Shown one piece after another: positions 45,816 to 57,429 of a DNA stretch of 64,000 nucleotides. The notes below the pieces were generated by a model, which did no database searches, was not told where the DNA came from, and saw only the letters and a list, made by a program, of their open reading frames with translations. Position numbers and translations under genes: made by a program. Each line of letters begins with the position of its first letter. Position 1 is the first letter of the stretch. Source of the DNA: Notospermus geniculatus (taxonomy: Eukaryota > Nemertea > Pilidiophora > Heteronemertea > Lineidae); NCBI GenBank assembly GCA_002633025.1, contig NMRB01002821.1, positions 10,855-74,854 of the forward strand. Direction: 5' to 3'.

Positions 45816-46576
45816 GACTCAGAAATGTCATGATACACTCAACAAGCAAATGGATACAAAGTCCCGAATGTTCATTTATAGGTTAGAGAGACAAGTCGAT
45901 ACAATCGGATGATCAACACTGGCTTATCATTTCACTGTCCTCACAAAACTTAGAATAAAATCTCTCCCACGAATCTAAGACAGACGCCAGCCGGAAGAAT
46001 CAGCATCTCATCTGAATAGAAAACCCCCACTTAGATTGCCTTTTTCCTCGGAAACCGTTGGTTATTATTCAACAGAAAGAGACATTTTCCCTAATGGACT
46101 CTCCTGACCATATTTCTTTAGTAGTTTATCATCTTTATTGGCCATCTCCCGGACAATTACAATCTGGCCATACTAATCTTCCCATTGGTTAAACATGTCC
46201 AAGTGTAGTGCCATGGCGTGTGTATTCACATCACGGCAATTTTTACCCAATCAGCGGTATATCCCAGATGATATCACTTTCTTAGTGACTTGGCATCCGC
46301 TCGGAGAGGCGTCCGTTATCATTTGCAATAACTGATACTCATTACCACATTGGATGCATCCTGACCACATCTGCCAATGTAAATCAGTTCATAGAAAATA
46401 AAAGATACAGTAGGTTGGTCAATTTGCTGTGTGTCTCGTGGATCGGGACAGCAAGCTGAAGTCGAATAGGAAACGAATGGTTGGCGCACACCCTAACCCC
46501 AAACCATCTTATCTTTCGTACGATTTTTGTCACTGTGATAACACTATTAAGTACATGTAGCATGTCGTGACCTCTT

Positions 46577-46755
46577 ATAAAGAACATCCCATAAACCAAC
46601 AAGCAAGCAAGGAGGCACACTGTGGCGACACGATCAAGTAGGTCAGCGTGACCCACTTAAAGAACATTCCGTATACCAAGCAAGGAAGCAGACAGCGATG
46701 ACACTATCATTTAGGTCAGCATGGCAAACTTAAACAATATTCCGTAAACCAACCG
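46577..46755 (+). repeat. About 75-80-bp tandem repeat, 2.5 copies
   Basis: TAAAGAACATCCC / TTAAAGAACATTCCG / TTAAACAATATTCCG mark three starts; each is followed by AAGCAAGGAGGC-like and TAGGTCAGCGTG-like words. Confidence 0.6.
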
Positions 46756-47414
46756 AAGGACGCAAGTTCCTGAGCACCTCGCAGGAGACATCAGAAATCA
46801 GTAGTGGCCCAATCCCAGAAAGGCCTTGACATTATTCTGAACAATCGTAAGTTAGGATCATTTCCTTTGCCGGTCCCAGACTTTTCACCAAATGGGTCAA
46901 TGTGACCCACTTTTATTGTTTCAAATATTATTGATCACATTCATTGAAGTGTATCAATTGGCCACATTAAAATGGGCCAACTGTAGTTTTAGCGCGTAGC
47001 AATGGGTAACCTCAATGACAGGTTGACATGATATCTAAGTGGGCTGGGTCGATGTTACCAATTGTTGATGCTATCCTATGAAGGAGCTCCGTGGCGAACA
47101 ACACCCTCCAGGTAATGCAGAGGTCAGACGGAAGAGCTGACGACAGATAGACCTAAATGGACAACTGAACGGATAGTAATGAATCTCATTTACCTGTTTA
47201 TCCTCCGGCACACACCACGAAGGTCGTTTTATGAACACGAGGACACCACCACATGAACTAATTTTGAGTAGAATTGTGACAAACCTTGAGGGAGATTGGT
47301 AACCGAAGGATTTCGCCGGCATTAACAAGGATGGGAAAGGAAAGACTCGTATCACATTGATTTATTTTGCTGCTGTCACAGAACGGTGTTCGGCAAGTTA
47401 CATGTAGCACTCTA

Positions 47415-47973
47415 AGGCCTGTCTACACTATCAACATTCCCAAAAGATTTTGAAAAACATCCAGCTGCAACATCACCAAAACCCCGTTGTTTTCGGTTTG
47501 TTGCAAAGTGTGGACTGGATCTGCAACTTTTCCAAAACAATGTGAAAACATGTTTTTGATTAATAAAGCCTGTCCACACCATCAACATTTTCAAAACATT
47601 TCTAAAACATTTAGTTGTAACAAATCTGCAACACCCTTATTTTGGGATTGTTGCACAGTGTGGACCGATTTGCAACAATTCAAAACATGTTTTGAACATG
47701 TTTGCAGAAGAATTCACATGACATTTCTTTTAAAACATTTTTCAAAACATGTTTTGAACTGTTGCAAGTCCTGTCCACACTGAGCAACAATCCCAAAACA
47801 AGGGTGTTGCAGATTTGTTGCAACAGAATATTTTTAGAAATGTATTGAAAATGATGATGGTGTGGACAGGCATGTAGTTGCGGAGTGTAGACCAACACCA
47901 AAACAAGCCGCAACATTTCCAAAACAATTTCCAAAATGTTTTGTTGCAGAAATGTTTATGGTGTAGACAGGCC
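47415..47973. mobile_element. MITE, termini AGGCCTGTCTACAC, split by a nested relative
   Basis: Left AGGCCTGTCTACAC, right GTGTAGACAGGCC(T). Outer halves 47415-47567 and 47872-47973 together make about 256 bp of CAAAACATGTTTT-type palindromes. The right terminus is itself the target of the long-TIR element at 47974-49033. A further partial copy lies at 58734-58847 beside an N gap. Confidence 0.75.
47568..47871. mobile_element. Nested MITE, termini GCCTGTCCACACCATC
   Basis: GCCTGTCCACACCATC at the left and GATGGTGTGGACAGGC at the right bound 304 bp inside the related outer MITE; the Cys-for-Thr-like base difference CCACAC versus CTACAC separates the two subfamilies. Confidence 0.65.
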
Positions 47974-49033
47974 TGTTACAACTCATAACGTACACCGACG
48001 CATAATGTTACACTAACGCATAACGTTACCGGTGTAACATTATACGCTGACCTATCCAACTCATAATGTTACAATCGAGGCATAATGTTACACTTTTTCT
48101 AACGCATAACGTTACACTTTTTGACGCATAATGTTACACCTGATCCTAACGCATAACGTTACACCGACCTAACGCATAATGTTACACCACTGTTAAGTTG
48201 ACCTTGACCCGGTGACCTTTGATATTAACCCCTTTCTCCCCAATGGGTCTGATTGGATATCTATCTCGATTCACCAAGTGATATTGACCCCTTCCACCCA
48301 ATGGGTCTAATACGATATCTATCTCGATTCGCCAAGTGATATTAACCCCTTCCCACCCAATGGCCAATCCTTTAGAGGCATAGTGATATACGTAGGTCAG
48401 ATATTGCACCATATCAACTTTAGGTATAGTCCAACCACTAATATGCCACCAGGTGGCCATTTTGGATTTCGCATTCTGCTCCATAAGTTGAGATCTTCGT
48501 CAGTCACTTCATATTTTAGAGGCATGGCTTAGAAGGTGTACCCTGTGGATTTTACGTGTAGTTGCACTCCAAATGCATATACATGTATGGCCGCCACGTG
48601 CATAAAGTAACATGGGTCAGAACCTGCTCCCAATGATTTCCTCACTGTGATGAAAACCTATATATTTACTTGATAACCATTAAAAAGGTGAGCTATTCAT
48701 ATTTGTCTCTCTTACCCCTCTTTCAACCTCTTGAGTTGACAGGTCATAGTCAGCTGAGCGCAAGGCGCTTGAGCCCCTTGTTGCAATGACAGAAGCGCGA
48801 ATTGCTTATTTGACATTGGTGTAACATTATGCGGGAAGTCGGTATAACGTTATGCGTTAGGATCAGGTGAACATTATGCGTCAAAAAAGTGAAACGTTAT
48901 GCGTTAGAAAAAGTGTAACATTATGCGTCGATTGTAACATTATGAGTTGGATGGGTCAGCGTATAATGTTACAACAGTAACGTTATGCGTTAGTGTAACA
49001 TTATGCGTCGGTGTAACTTTATGAGTTGTAACA
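47974..49033. mobile_element. 1.06-kb element with 213-bp inverted arms made of an iterated 15-mer
   Basis: Arms 47975-48187 and 48820-49032 are reverse complements with only a handful of differences. Ends are TGTTACAACTC / GAGTTGTAACA with a 5-bp duplication AGGCC on each side (47969-47973, 49034-49038). Each arm holds about nine direct copies and one inverted copy of CGCATAAYGTTACAC, spaced irregularly; Y often alternates T and C. The 632-bp centre is non-coding. Superfamily unknown. Confidence 0.88.
48219..48365 (+). repeat. 58-59-bp tandem repeat within the long-TIR element
   Basis: TGATATTAACCCCTTCCACC with CAATGGGTCT at 48241, 48299 and 48358; 2.4 copies in the central spacer. A CCACCAGGTGGCC word follows at 48446-48458. 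Confidence 0.8.
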
Positions 49034-49616
49034 AGGCCTTTATACTGCAATTCGGTGTGTCAATACTCCTTCCTGTATTGCAATTCGACTTTCTCTCTTT
49101 GTAACTTTTCCGGGTCTGCGTAGGATGATAAAGGTTAAGTTGGCTCCAATGGTGAATTTTTCCGATATCAGCAGGATTTGCATTCTATCACACGACGTAA
49201 TAATGATGTATTCACAAGCAGTTTGGTCAGAAAACCAACGAAATCTGGCGAATATGTAATGACGCTGCGCTGTGTGTGCGATGCATCACAAAATCACCCA
49301 AGGTTTTTAGGACCCACAACATGTGGCTCGGAATAATCTTTTTATCAGGATTTTTAGCAACAAAGTACAGAAATCGAGTGAGACGATGATAGAAGAAATA
49401 GGAGTGATGTAAAGGAGGTGTGTCAAGCTGCGAAGCAACGCGGTATGTTGTCAAGTCCAATAGACTACCCCCGAAGAGTTATGCGTTATGTGTCAAAGTT
49501 AACACACAAGAATATGCTACGAACGACGTTTTCGAGATATTAAAAACCAATATCTATTTTTGATATAACACAATAAAACTTGTTCGTGACGGACATTCGA
49601 TGTCAAATCTGGGCGA

Positions 49617-50090
49617 TAGAGCTCAGGTGTGCGCAAAATCTCCCTCGAAAGAGCTAAATTACGCTGATGGAGCAGCGATATCAAAGCTTTGTGGCCAAGA
49701 TAGAGCTCAGGTGTGCACAAAATCTCCCTACGTCGACCAGGCTGCAGTACACTAAGGACTCATCTGCTTCGAAAGAGCTAAAATACGCTGATGGAGCCGC
49801 GATATCAAAGGTTTGTGGGCCAAGATAGAGCTCAGGTGTGCACAAAATCGCCTCGTCGACCGGGCTGCAGTACACTGAGGACTCATCTGTTTCGAAAGAG
49901 CTAAAGTACGCTGATGGAGCAGCGATATCAAAGCTTTGTGGACCAAGATAGAGCTCAGGCATGTCAGGTGTGCACAAAATCTCCCTACGTCGACCGGGCT
50001 GCAGTACACTGAGGACTCATCTGTTTCGAAGAGCTAAAATACGCTGATGAGGCAACGATATCAAAGCTTTGTGGGCCAAGATTTTGATGC
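49617..50090 (-). repeat. 123-124-bp tandem array, about four copies
   Basis: GAGCTAAAWTACGCTGATG starts units at 49651, 49775, 49898 and 50031 (periods 124, 123, 133). On the minus strand 123 bp equals 41 codons, and a frame reading PELYLGPQSFDIAAPSAYFS runs open across two units before the 124-bp unit shifts it. Could be a decayed protein repeat or a chance-open minisatellite. Confidence 0.85.
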
Positions 50091-51173
50091 AGACTTGAAG
50101 CTGAATTTTGTCTATATACAAGTGTCATTGCTTTTTTCATTAAAGAGGACGAAGTTTTATCCACAGCCTTACTCTATCGTTATACATGTACAATGCGTCC
50201 AATATATTGACACTAATGTTTTATCACTTCACCCATAACCTATCCCACGCAGCATTGCCCATGGACGTACGAGTAGCAGCTGTATAGAGACGGCAAATTG
50301 GCAATAGATTAGTCCTCTTGGCGATGGATGAAATTGCCCCAATGCCTATTTCTCTCATCATATATATGTGTATCCATCATATCAAGGATGTACATTTCAC
50401 CTGTGGAAATTATCTGCAACCGGATTGGTTGGAGAGGGTGTAGTTGGCAGGTTGGGAGAGTAAATAAGCATTGGTGAGAAGCAGACATCAAAATGTCTGG
50501 CCGCCGATTTGGATTGAGAGGTGGACGGCCTAATATCCTCCTGATGGGGTGCCTAATGATGTGGCAAACGAGGTAGTCTACTAGCATAATTAAATTCAAA
50601 TATCGTCGTCACTAGCGCCAGTGTAAGCGAACATACGATGCCTCGGGAAATTGTCCCACTCGGATGACGCATAAATGGACGTTTTTTGAAGAAACCTAAT
50701 CCTTGATTAAACTAGTTTAATGGAATCGCTTTTTGTGTTGACTTTTCTTCTACGTAAAAGCTCTTTCTATATGTACATGTTAGTTATGGAAAGTGGCTCA
50801 GCACCATCGGGCTAGAAAGCTTTGACACCACTTTCCTGTGGGTAAAGTCCGGCAACATCTAACTACATTTTAGACCCAATGGAATGCAGAGTTGAGGAAA
50901 TTGATGCATAGTAGGATTTTCTACGGACCTTCACACCACAGTCGAGTACAAGAAGGTGGGAACCAATCAAAACACCTGTTACTCACTAAGGAGAAGAATG
51001 ATTGGCTGATGGGAAAGGTGATTGTTAGGGTCAGCCTTGTATCTTAACACAGAGGATACACGTCCACGATTTGGCACTCGACAGACCACTTCAATCACAC
51101 GCGGCTCTTGAATAACCGGTGCACAGCGCGGACAATCGGGGAACGACCAGAAATGGTCGACAGGCATGGTTAA
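50091..51173. other. No recognisable gene
   Basis: Only short, featureless frames and no clear inverted repeats. Confidence 0.4.
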
Positions 51174-51416
51174 AGCTAGGAATCCACTGCTGATTTTTTG
51201 CGTTGCGACTTGCTTTGCAACCTGCTACCTGCAATTGAATACGATCGCAAGGAACTGATACCGGTCGCCGACCGATTGCCGACTGAAAGAAATTGACCAC
51301 ATCTTCGCCATTGGTGGAAATCACGTCTAGCGAGTCCACTACGGCGATTGAGTGCCCAGTTGCAAAGCAAGTCGCAACGCAAAATCAGCTTGAAAATCAA
51401 TGGTGGATTCCTAGCT
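51174..51416. mobile_element. TTAA-type MITE, termini AGCTAGGAATCC, intact copy
   Basis: TTAA at 51170-51173 and 51417-51420; AGCTAGGAATCCACTGC at the left and GGTGGATTCCTAGCT at the right. Same family as 6605-6851 and 7139-7385. Confidence 0.88.
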
Positions 51417-52306
51417 TTAAATGGCAAAGCTCTGCCACATTACATTATTTCCGCATGCCGTAGTCGTAGTTCGATGTTGCCGGACTTTAAAAACCACTGA
51501 TTACTTAGGATGGAAACTTCCTTGANTTCTAGTCAGTTTCACACGCAATTCAAAGTGGTTTGATTTACTTCTTTTGAAGATTTTTGTCAAAATATTCAGA
51601 TATTGCATCTGCCGTCTACTGTAGACTTGTACCAATAATGCACAAGTCACATTTCCAATTACGTAAAAACTATCTCCGACAGTGTACGTGATGACTTCAG
51701 CAGAGCGCTTTGTAAAAACAAACCAACACAGCCGGTAGAATTCCACATCAACATGTGTGGCGCATTGTCTTTGGAAACAATATACCGTGGAGCTATATCA
51801 AGCTTCAAATCGTCATCCGTAAATGGAGAGAAGTGGCTTCTTTAACATTTTCTAATGGGGAGAACATGTCAACTGAAGCTCAGGAATAATGGAGATGGTG
51901 AATTTGATAGAGAATGCGAAACAGAACCTGCGTTAGTGTTGGGAATGGTTCGCATTTCTGTCAAGAGATTTACAGTACAGTAAACGTATCGTGTAGAGCT
52001 ATTTTCTTTCGCATAGTTAAAAAGATTTCCCAAGCCATGGTCTATGATATAATGCCAGGCGGCCATAGATACCCCTCCAAATGGTAAACGATAGAGTCAA
52101 CAGTGAGCTTTCACAACGGTCCAATTTGGCCAACGGCAACGTTTTTAGCGATGATTCACCAATTGTTGGAAGTAGGCTTTACACGTGGAAGGAATCATCG
52201 CCATGCAAACGTTGTCGTACACTCGTCCCCAGTGGCCTCGAGCTTAATACTACATGTAGTTATACCCTCTCAACCACTGGTACAGATGGGGCCTAATCAT
52301 GTTTCT

Positions 52307-52460
52307 GAACGCTAGATGGCGCAAACTGTCATCAACCAATCAGCGACCAGTATTTCACGCAACTAGGGGAAAACATGACCACATTTTCTTATTCGCTGAT
52401 CGCTCATTGGCTGGTTGATCGAGCGCGTTTATCAACAACTGGTAGTGACATCTAGTGTTC
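52307..52460. mobile_element. 154-bp inverted-repeat MITE with CCAAT boxes
   Basis: GAACGCTAGATGGCGC at the left, TGACATCTAGTGTTC at the right; inner TCAACCAATCAGCGACCAG pairs with CTGATCGCTCATTGGCTGG. The left end includes a CTCF-like CGCTAGATGGCG. Confidence 0.65.
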
Positions 52461-53751
52461 GGACTTTGGCACCAAGTGTTCAGTGGTTGAGGGTGACAGC
52501 TTCGAGCGGAGACCGATACCACTGAATTATTGAGTGTAACGTTGTCGCAGGCTAACCGGGCTGTTGTGAAAACTCGCTGTTGTAAATGCACATGTTCTGA
52601 ACGATATCTACGAGGTTAATCAACCTGCAGTAACGAACAATTATCCCGCCTTTGATGTCCTAACGTGGTTCCAGGAGTCAGGAAAAAGCGTCTTCGCTGC
52701 CGAGACAAATTTCATATCTTTGACATTTTATTCCCCTGACCAAAACCCGAGAATAATGGTACTAGCGTTTACCACACAATTGAAGCCTGCATTCTGAACC
52801 TATTATGGAAAGGAAGTAGACGACAGCAATTCCACAGCCCACAAAATGGAGTTTTTCGAACCGGAAGACAACTTTAAAGCGGAAATTAAAGACTTTGATC
52901 ATGGAGTGAGCACATCATGCACATAGAAAGCACCCGTTGAGTCACGAATATATTCTTTCTACAATTCTTTCGATATGGAAGTCTCATACTGAGACTGAGC
53001 AATTTGCGTGAAAGCAGCTCAGAGCTCCTATAATGATTATCATCAACTATCTGACAGATCTCGAGTAACGTTGTTTCAATTGTTTATCATGTTTATTGAA
53101 TTGCCAGATAACGAAACAAAATTGGAAGTTTGAATACCTTTTTAAAAATCAGTACCATTTTTTTCCAAAACGTTGCTAATAAAACTCTATTTTTGTAGTA
53201 ATCGTACATGTACCTTGCTCCGACGTCGTAGTACTGACTTCAAAAGAATTGTGGCTACGGTCAACATGAACCGTGACAGAACTTCCTTTTATGTATAGGT
53301 GACATTCCTCTTCACACAGTCGATTACTAAGAGATCGTATAATATTAATGTCGAAATTGGTTAGACGACAACCTCAGCGGAAATAACTCGGACAACAAAT
53401 GCCAATATTGCTTTTCATTATGTGTCTCATCGTCTCGATTTATATCAATATATATATAGCAAATGAACAAAGTACGTGTCAACAGAAGATACGTACAGTG
53501 TCAAAGGCAAGAACTGCAATCATCCTACCTTACGTTCCCCAACATTCACCCCTGTGACACCTGCATCTATCAGCAGCAATACGTAACCCTTTGATGATTT
53601 TGCCATGACGTTTCAATGAATCTTCCGCTGTGCGCGTTTCTGCCTTTACAGAAAAAGCAACGTTGCAATCGAAATTGCAATTTGCTTTTCAAACGGTATT
53701 AAAGTGTGGTTGTTCGCGTTCTTCAGCCGTGCAGCATGGCAATCACTCGAA

Positions 53752-53842
53752 AGTAATCATTCTTTGATGTTGGTGTTTTCGTCTTTACGCGGATGATGTC
53801 AGTTGGACGATAACATGAAGTTCAGCTTTAAGTGGCACCTGG
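53752..53842 (+). repeat. Direct repeat flanking the nested MITE, left copy
   Basis: AGTAATCATTCTTTGATGTT through GATGATGTCAGTTGGAC to CACCTGGCA is repeated at 55441-55546, immediately right of the family E host element. Confidence 0.75.
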
Positions 53843-54072
53843 CAACCGAACATCAATTCGTTGAGTAGTTCCCAATATACATGTAGTGAGGTTTCGCAAA
53901 TCTGACGAAACACGAAGTACACGAAGTAAAAAGACACAACCGAACATCAGCTCGTTGAGTAGTTCCCAATGGTGAGGTTTCGCAATGACGAAACACGAAG
54001 TACGAAATACGAAATTGGACTTCATTTCCATGACATAATGTATTTCAGGAGGTGGTTGGTACCACAAATATA

Positions 54073-54180
54073 GTAAGGTTTCGCAAGCGCCATACGACAA
54101 CGTTTATCTATTGTTTGGGTACACCCACAAAATAGATAAACGTCGCCGTATGGCCTAACCGGGTGCTTGCGAAACCGCAC
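54073..54180. mobile_element. Nested insert 1: 108-bp palindrome, TA duplication
   Basis: GTAAGGTTTCGCAAGCGCCA / GCTTGCGAAACCGCAC with TA at 54071-54072 and 54181-54182. The interior ACGTTTATCTATT / AATAGATAAACGT is a hairpin. Ends resemble family E itself. Confidence 0.75.
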
Positions 54181-54220
54181 TATTGCCTGCTGGAAGTGCG
54201 TCTTTTAGCGTATGACGTTA

Positions 54221-54369
54221 AGCGGGTGATCCACTGTTGCGATTTTGGCTTGAGACGGGGTTGCGTTCCCTTGCGGTTACCTTATATGGTAATCGGAAGT
54301 CCTTATAAGGTAACCGCAAGGGAACGCAACCCCGTCTTAAGCCAAAATCGCAACAGTGGATCACCCGCT
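54221..54369. mobile_element. Nested insert 2: 149-bp near-perfect palindrome, TTA duplication
   Basis: AGCGGGTGATCCACTGTTGC and its complement at the right; arms of about 65 bp with almost no mismatch round a 15-20-base loop. TTA at 54218-54220 and 54370-54372. High arm identity suggests youth. Confidence 0.88.
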
Positions 54370-54413
54370 TTAGACCGATAGAGTTACGGTGTATATTAAA
54401 CTTTGAAATTTAA

Positions 54414-55221
54414 GGCGGGGGGCTACCTATGCCGACTTTATTGACGCTCTTTGAAAACAAGCGTCCTAACATATTCATGACAAAAAGTAACTAATTGATG
54501 TCAACAAAATGTTTTAGCTACAACCTTTATGCATCCGTTCTGTGAAAGAATTGTTCATTTTGACCAATTACGATGGAGTTAATTAAGTTATAACAATATG
54601 TCAAAATCTGAGTTCGCAAACAATTTTGCAGACTTGGGATGCGACACATCAGTTTCCCACATAGTCTGTAACATACAGGCCTGATGCCTGCAGGGCCTAA
54701 CGATCCGTTTTTTACGAAAGTACTTTCCATTTAATTGGAATAAACTATTTAATGCCAAAAAAGGCTCGATTTACAGTTTTTGAAATATTTCATATTCCCG
54801 ACCAACTATCCAAAAAAGGCGATCGTGTTGCCCTAGAATGCACATATGGCAATAACATCCAAAAGAAATTTTTCAAATATATGTGTCCAAAAAAGAGAAA
54901 ACTTGTTTGGGAAATTTGAAAATTTCCATACCGCTGGCAAGTTACTTCTTTGTTATGTAGATTTGCACTATTCGCGCTCTTTGAGTAAACTCTGTTCGGC
55001 CATTTGTGACCAAAGCACCAGCGACAGAGCTGAACAATACCCGCAGTGGACACAAAAGAATTAGGGTCGGCACGTACACTGAAGATTGGTTTTCGAAAAC
55101 AGCATATCAGGGTGAGCGGATTTAATCTGAATGTGAATGACTAGTCGTTTCACCAGCGCACAAAGGCCAGTTCCGTGGATTGCCACTAGGGAATGAGCTC
55201 AGCTATAGGTAGCCCCCCGCC
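54414..55221. mobile_element. Nested insert 3: 808-bp TTAA-type element
   Basis: TIRs GGCGGGGGGCTACCTAT / ATAGGTAGCCCCCCGCC, TTAA at 54410-54413 and 55222-55225. Interior of about 770 bp has no long frame. Confidence 0.85.
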
Positions 55222-55440
55222 TTAACTGTCGTTTTCACTTCGTAGATACGAAGTGGAAATTGAAAAATTAAAGATGCACCATACCTCTTTCGGTCTTACA
55301 TGCTAAAAGACACACTGGCAGCAGGGCCATTTGTGTTACCAACCATCTCCAGAAATACAATGTACATAATAGGTAACTGGAAATGAAGTTGAATTTCGTA
55401 TTTCGTAGTTCGTGTTTCGTCTGATTTCCGAAACCTCACT

Positions 55441-55546
55441 AGTAATCATTCTTTGATGTTCGTGTTTTCGTCTTTACGCGGATGATGTCAGTTGGACTAC
55501 AATATTACCGGTAAGTTCAGCTTTTACTAGCACCTGGCAGAGGAAA
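55441..55546 (+). repeat. Direct repeat flanking the nested MITE, right copy
   Basis: Copy of 53752-53842 with an internal ATTACCGGTAA-containing difference. Confidence 0.75.
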
Positions 55547-55645
55547 CCAGCCCTGAGCAGCTTCGTCCTCTTTCTCACACGAATGTTAGGCTCGACCGCG
55601 GGGAACGCTAAATCCACAACCTCAAACATCGATGATTGAATAATA

Positions 55646-56031
55646 GTGAGGTTTCGCAAATCTGACGAAACGGATATAGGAAATTCAACTTAATTTCCAT
55701 GACGTAATGTATTTCAGGAGATGGTTGTACCACAGATATCGCCTGCAGAAAGAGCGTCTTTGAGTGTATTATGTAAGACCAAGAGATGATGCATCTTGAA
55801 TTTTTAAATTCCCACTTTATATCTACGAAGTGGAAACGAAAGATAAATTTCAAAATTTAATATACACCGTAACTCTATCGTTCTAACGTCATACGCAAAA
55901 AGACGCTCTTTTGCAGAAGGCGGTATCTGTGGTACATGTACCAACCATCTCCTGAAATACATTACGTCATGGAAATTAAGTCCAATTTCGTATTTCGTAC
56001 TTCGTGTTTCGTCAGATTTGCGAAACCTCAC
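55646..56031. mobile_element. Family E palindromic MITE, copy 3 (386 bp, TA duplication)
   Basis: GTGAGGTTTCGCAAATCTGA at the left and complement at the right, TA at 55644-55645 and 56032-56033. The left arm has lost part of the CGAAGTACGAAATACG run. Confidence 0.85.
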
Positions 56032-56653
56032 TATTTCAACGCAAGTATTTTATCCACCGTCAGATGTCTGAAATACAAAAGTGTTGTTAAGAATATTTCC
56101 TTATGAAATAATCGCATGTTCAAGTTAATCGGCCTACCACCTCTTAAAATAATCACCTTGCACAAACGATTTCATTTCATAAACGGTCCAGCGCGTTTTC
56201 TCGTTTCAACTAAGGTTTCAACAATTTCACATAAAGTACCACCCACGTTCGTGATTACATCGTATTGCACCCACGGGAAGGGTTTTAATTTCAAAGGGGT
56301 TTTATGTCTGTTGATTTCGAGATAAAAATGGTTTCGTCTTTCTCAAGCATGTCGAGCGTGTCAAAGGAAGTGACTCGTTCTGCGCGCTTTAAGAAAGAAA
56401 CGTCGTATATTTGCCTCTCACAAATACCCAAAGAAAATTCGGATTCATAAAGAAACTGGTTAAATGGCAGGCAGTTCAGATTATCAAATAATCATGTCTT
56501 TGAAGACAGAGCCAATATACATGTAGGGCCTACCCTTTTTGGATGACTGTGTGTTCTTCTGAATACATACTATCAGATGTCAGTCGGTGTATGAGGTTTA
56601 ATTATCCGATTCAGCTCACACGGACGCTGGTTTTTCATACAATGTAACCTGAT

Positions 56654-56817
56654 CAGGGCCGTATTTAGCGGGGGGGGGGGCAGGGGCAGTTGCCCCCCGC
56701 GAGTCAACAAAAAAACGTGATTTGGGGCAAATAACGGCAAAAAAGGTCTTCTGTCAACCTCCACAGAGAGGCGTTTGCCCCCCCCCCCCCAGCACCGAAA
56801 AGCTAATTGCGGCCCTG
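56654..56817. mobile_element. 164-bp MITE, termini CAGGGCCGTATTTAGC, with poly-G/poly-C arms
   Basis: CAGGGCCGTATTTAGC and GCTAATTGCGGCCCTG ends; CTGAT on both sides (56649-56653, 56818-56822). Arms contain G10 and C14 runs. Resembles hAT-type CAGGG MITEs, though the duplication seen is 5 rather than 8 bp. Confidence 0.72.
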
Positions 56818-56822
56818 CTGAT

Positions 56823-57429
56823 GGATGTGTGGCGGGGATACGACCATCGCACTCCTAATGGTAAAAAGACAACTAAAGGATCGTTGGTAAATTTGGCGTG
56901 CGAAACACATTCACTAAAACCGCTCTCCAAAGTGGGAACATAACACGGTTAAAAGGCGATTTTTTTTAAAAAAGGAAAAAATTATTTTTCTCTTTTTAAT
57001 GTATAGTTTATTAGTAATTCAACAACATTTTTTTCTTCGAAAAAACCTGTAAGTATCAGGCTTACAAAATCCAATGCTCTTTCCTGATATAAATTATACA
57101 AGTACCGTCTCGCTCTGTGCTCAAAAGTTGTATTTTCAATAGACATTTATCAAAGGCAAATTAAAAATCTTTAACAGAATACAAGAATGTACTTCAGTTA
57201 CCTTCTGAAACTATGTATTACAGATGGGTGTACTGAAAAATTGTAAAAATACAACTTCAATAATTGAAATGATAGCCCCATTCCAGTTGCGGTGTTTGAC
57301 TTGGTCGTACAAGATACAGAATACTTCTCTTAACCACGTTCCCATGAAACGTAGGCTCTAAGATCTTCTTCACAAAAGCCCTCGTTCTTTTACGAGTGCG
57401 TATATTCCGTTTTCGTGCAAACTATTGCA
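56823..57429. other. AT-rich sequence, nothing assignable
   Basis: No conserved frames or repeats recognised. Confidence 0.4.

Larger units (their letters stand above)
53972..55439. mobile_element. Family E MITE, copy 2, expanded by three nested insertions
   Basis: Ends GTGAGGTTTCGC and GAAACCTCAC as in the other family E copies. Removing the three inserts (108+2, 149+3 and 808+4 bases) leaves 394 bp, close to the 386-389 bp of uninterrupted copies. Left flank is preceded by a partial end copy at about 53886-53935. Confidence 0.87.

Noticed and set aside
47974-49033. CRISPR-like array suggested by regularly recurring 15-mers
   Set aside because: The repeats are in two inverted arms, spacing is short and irregular, the sequence is animal, and a target duplication shows a transposon.
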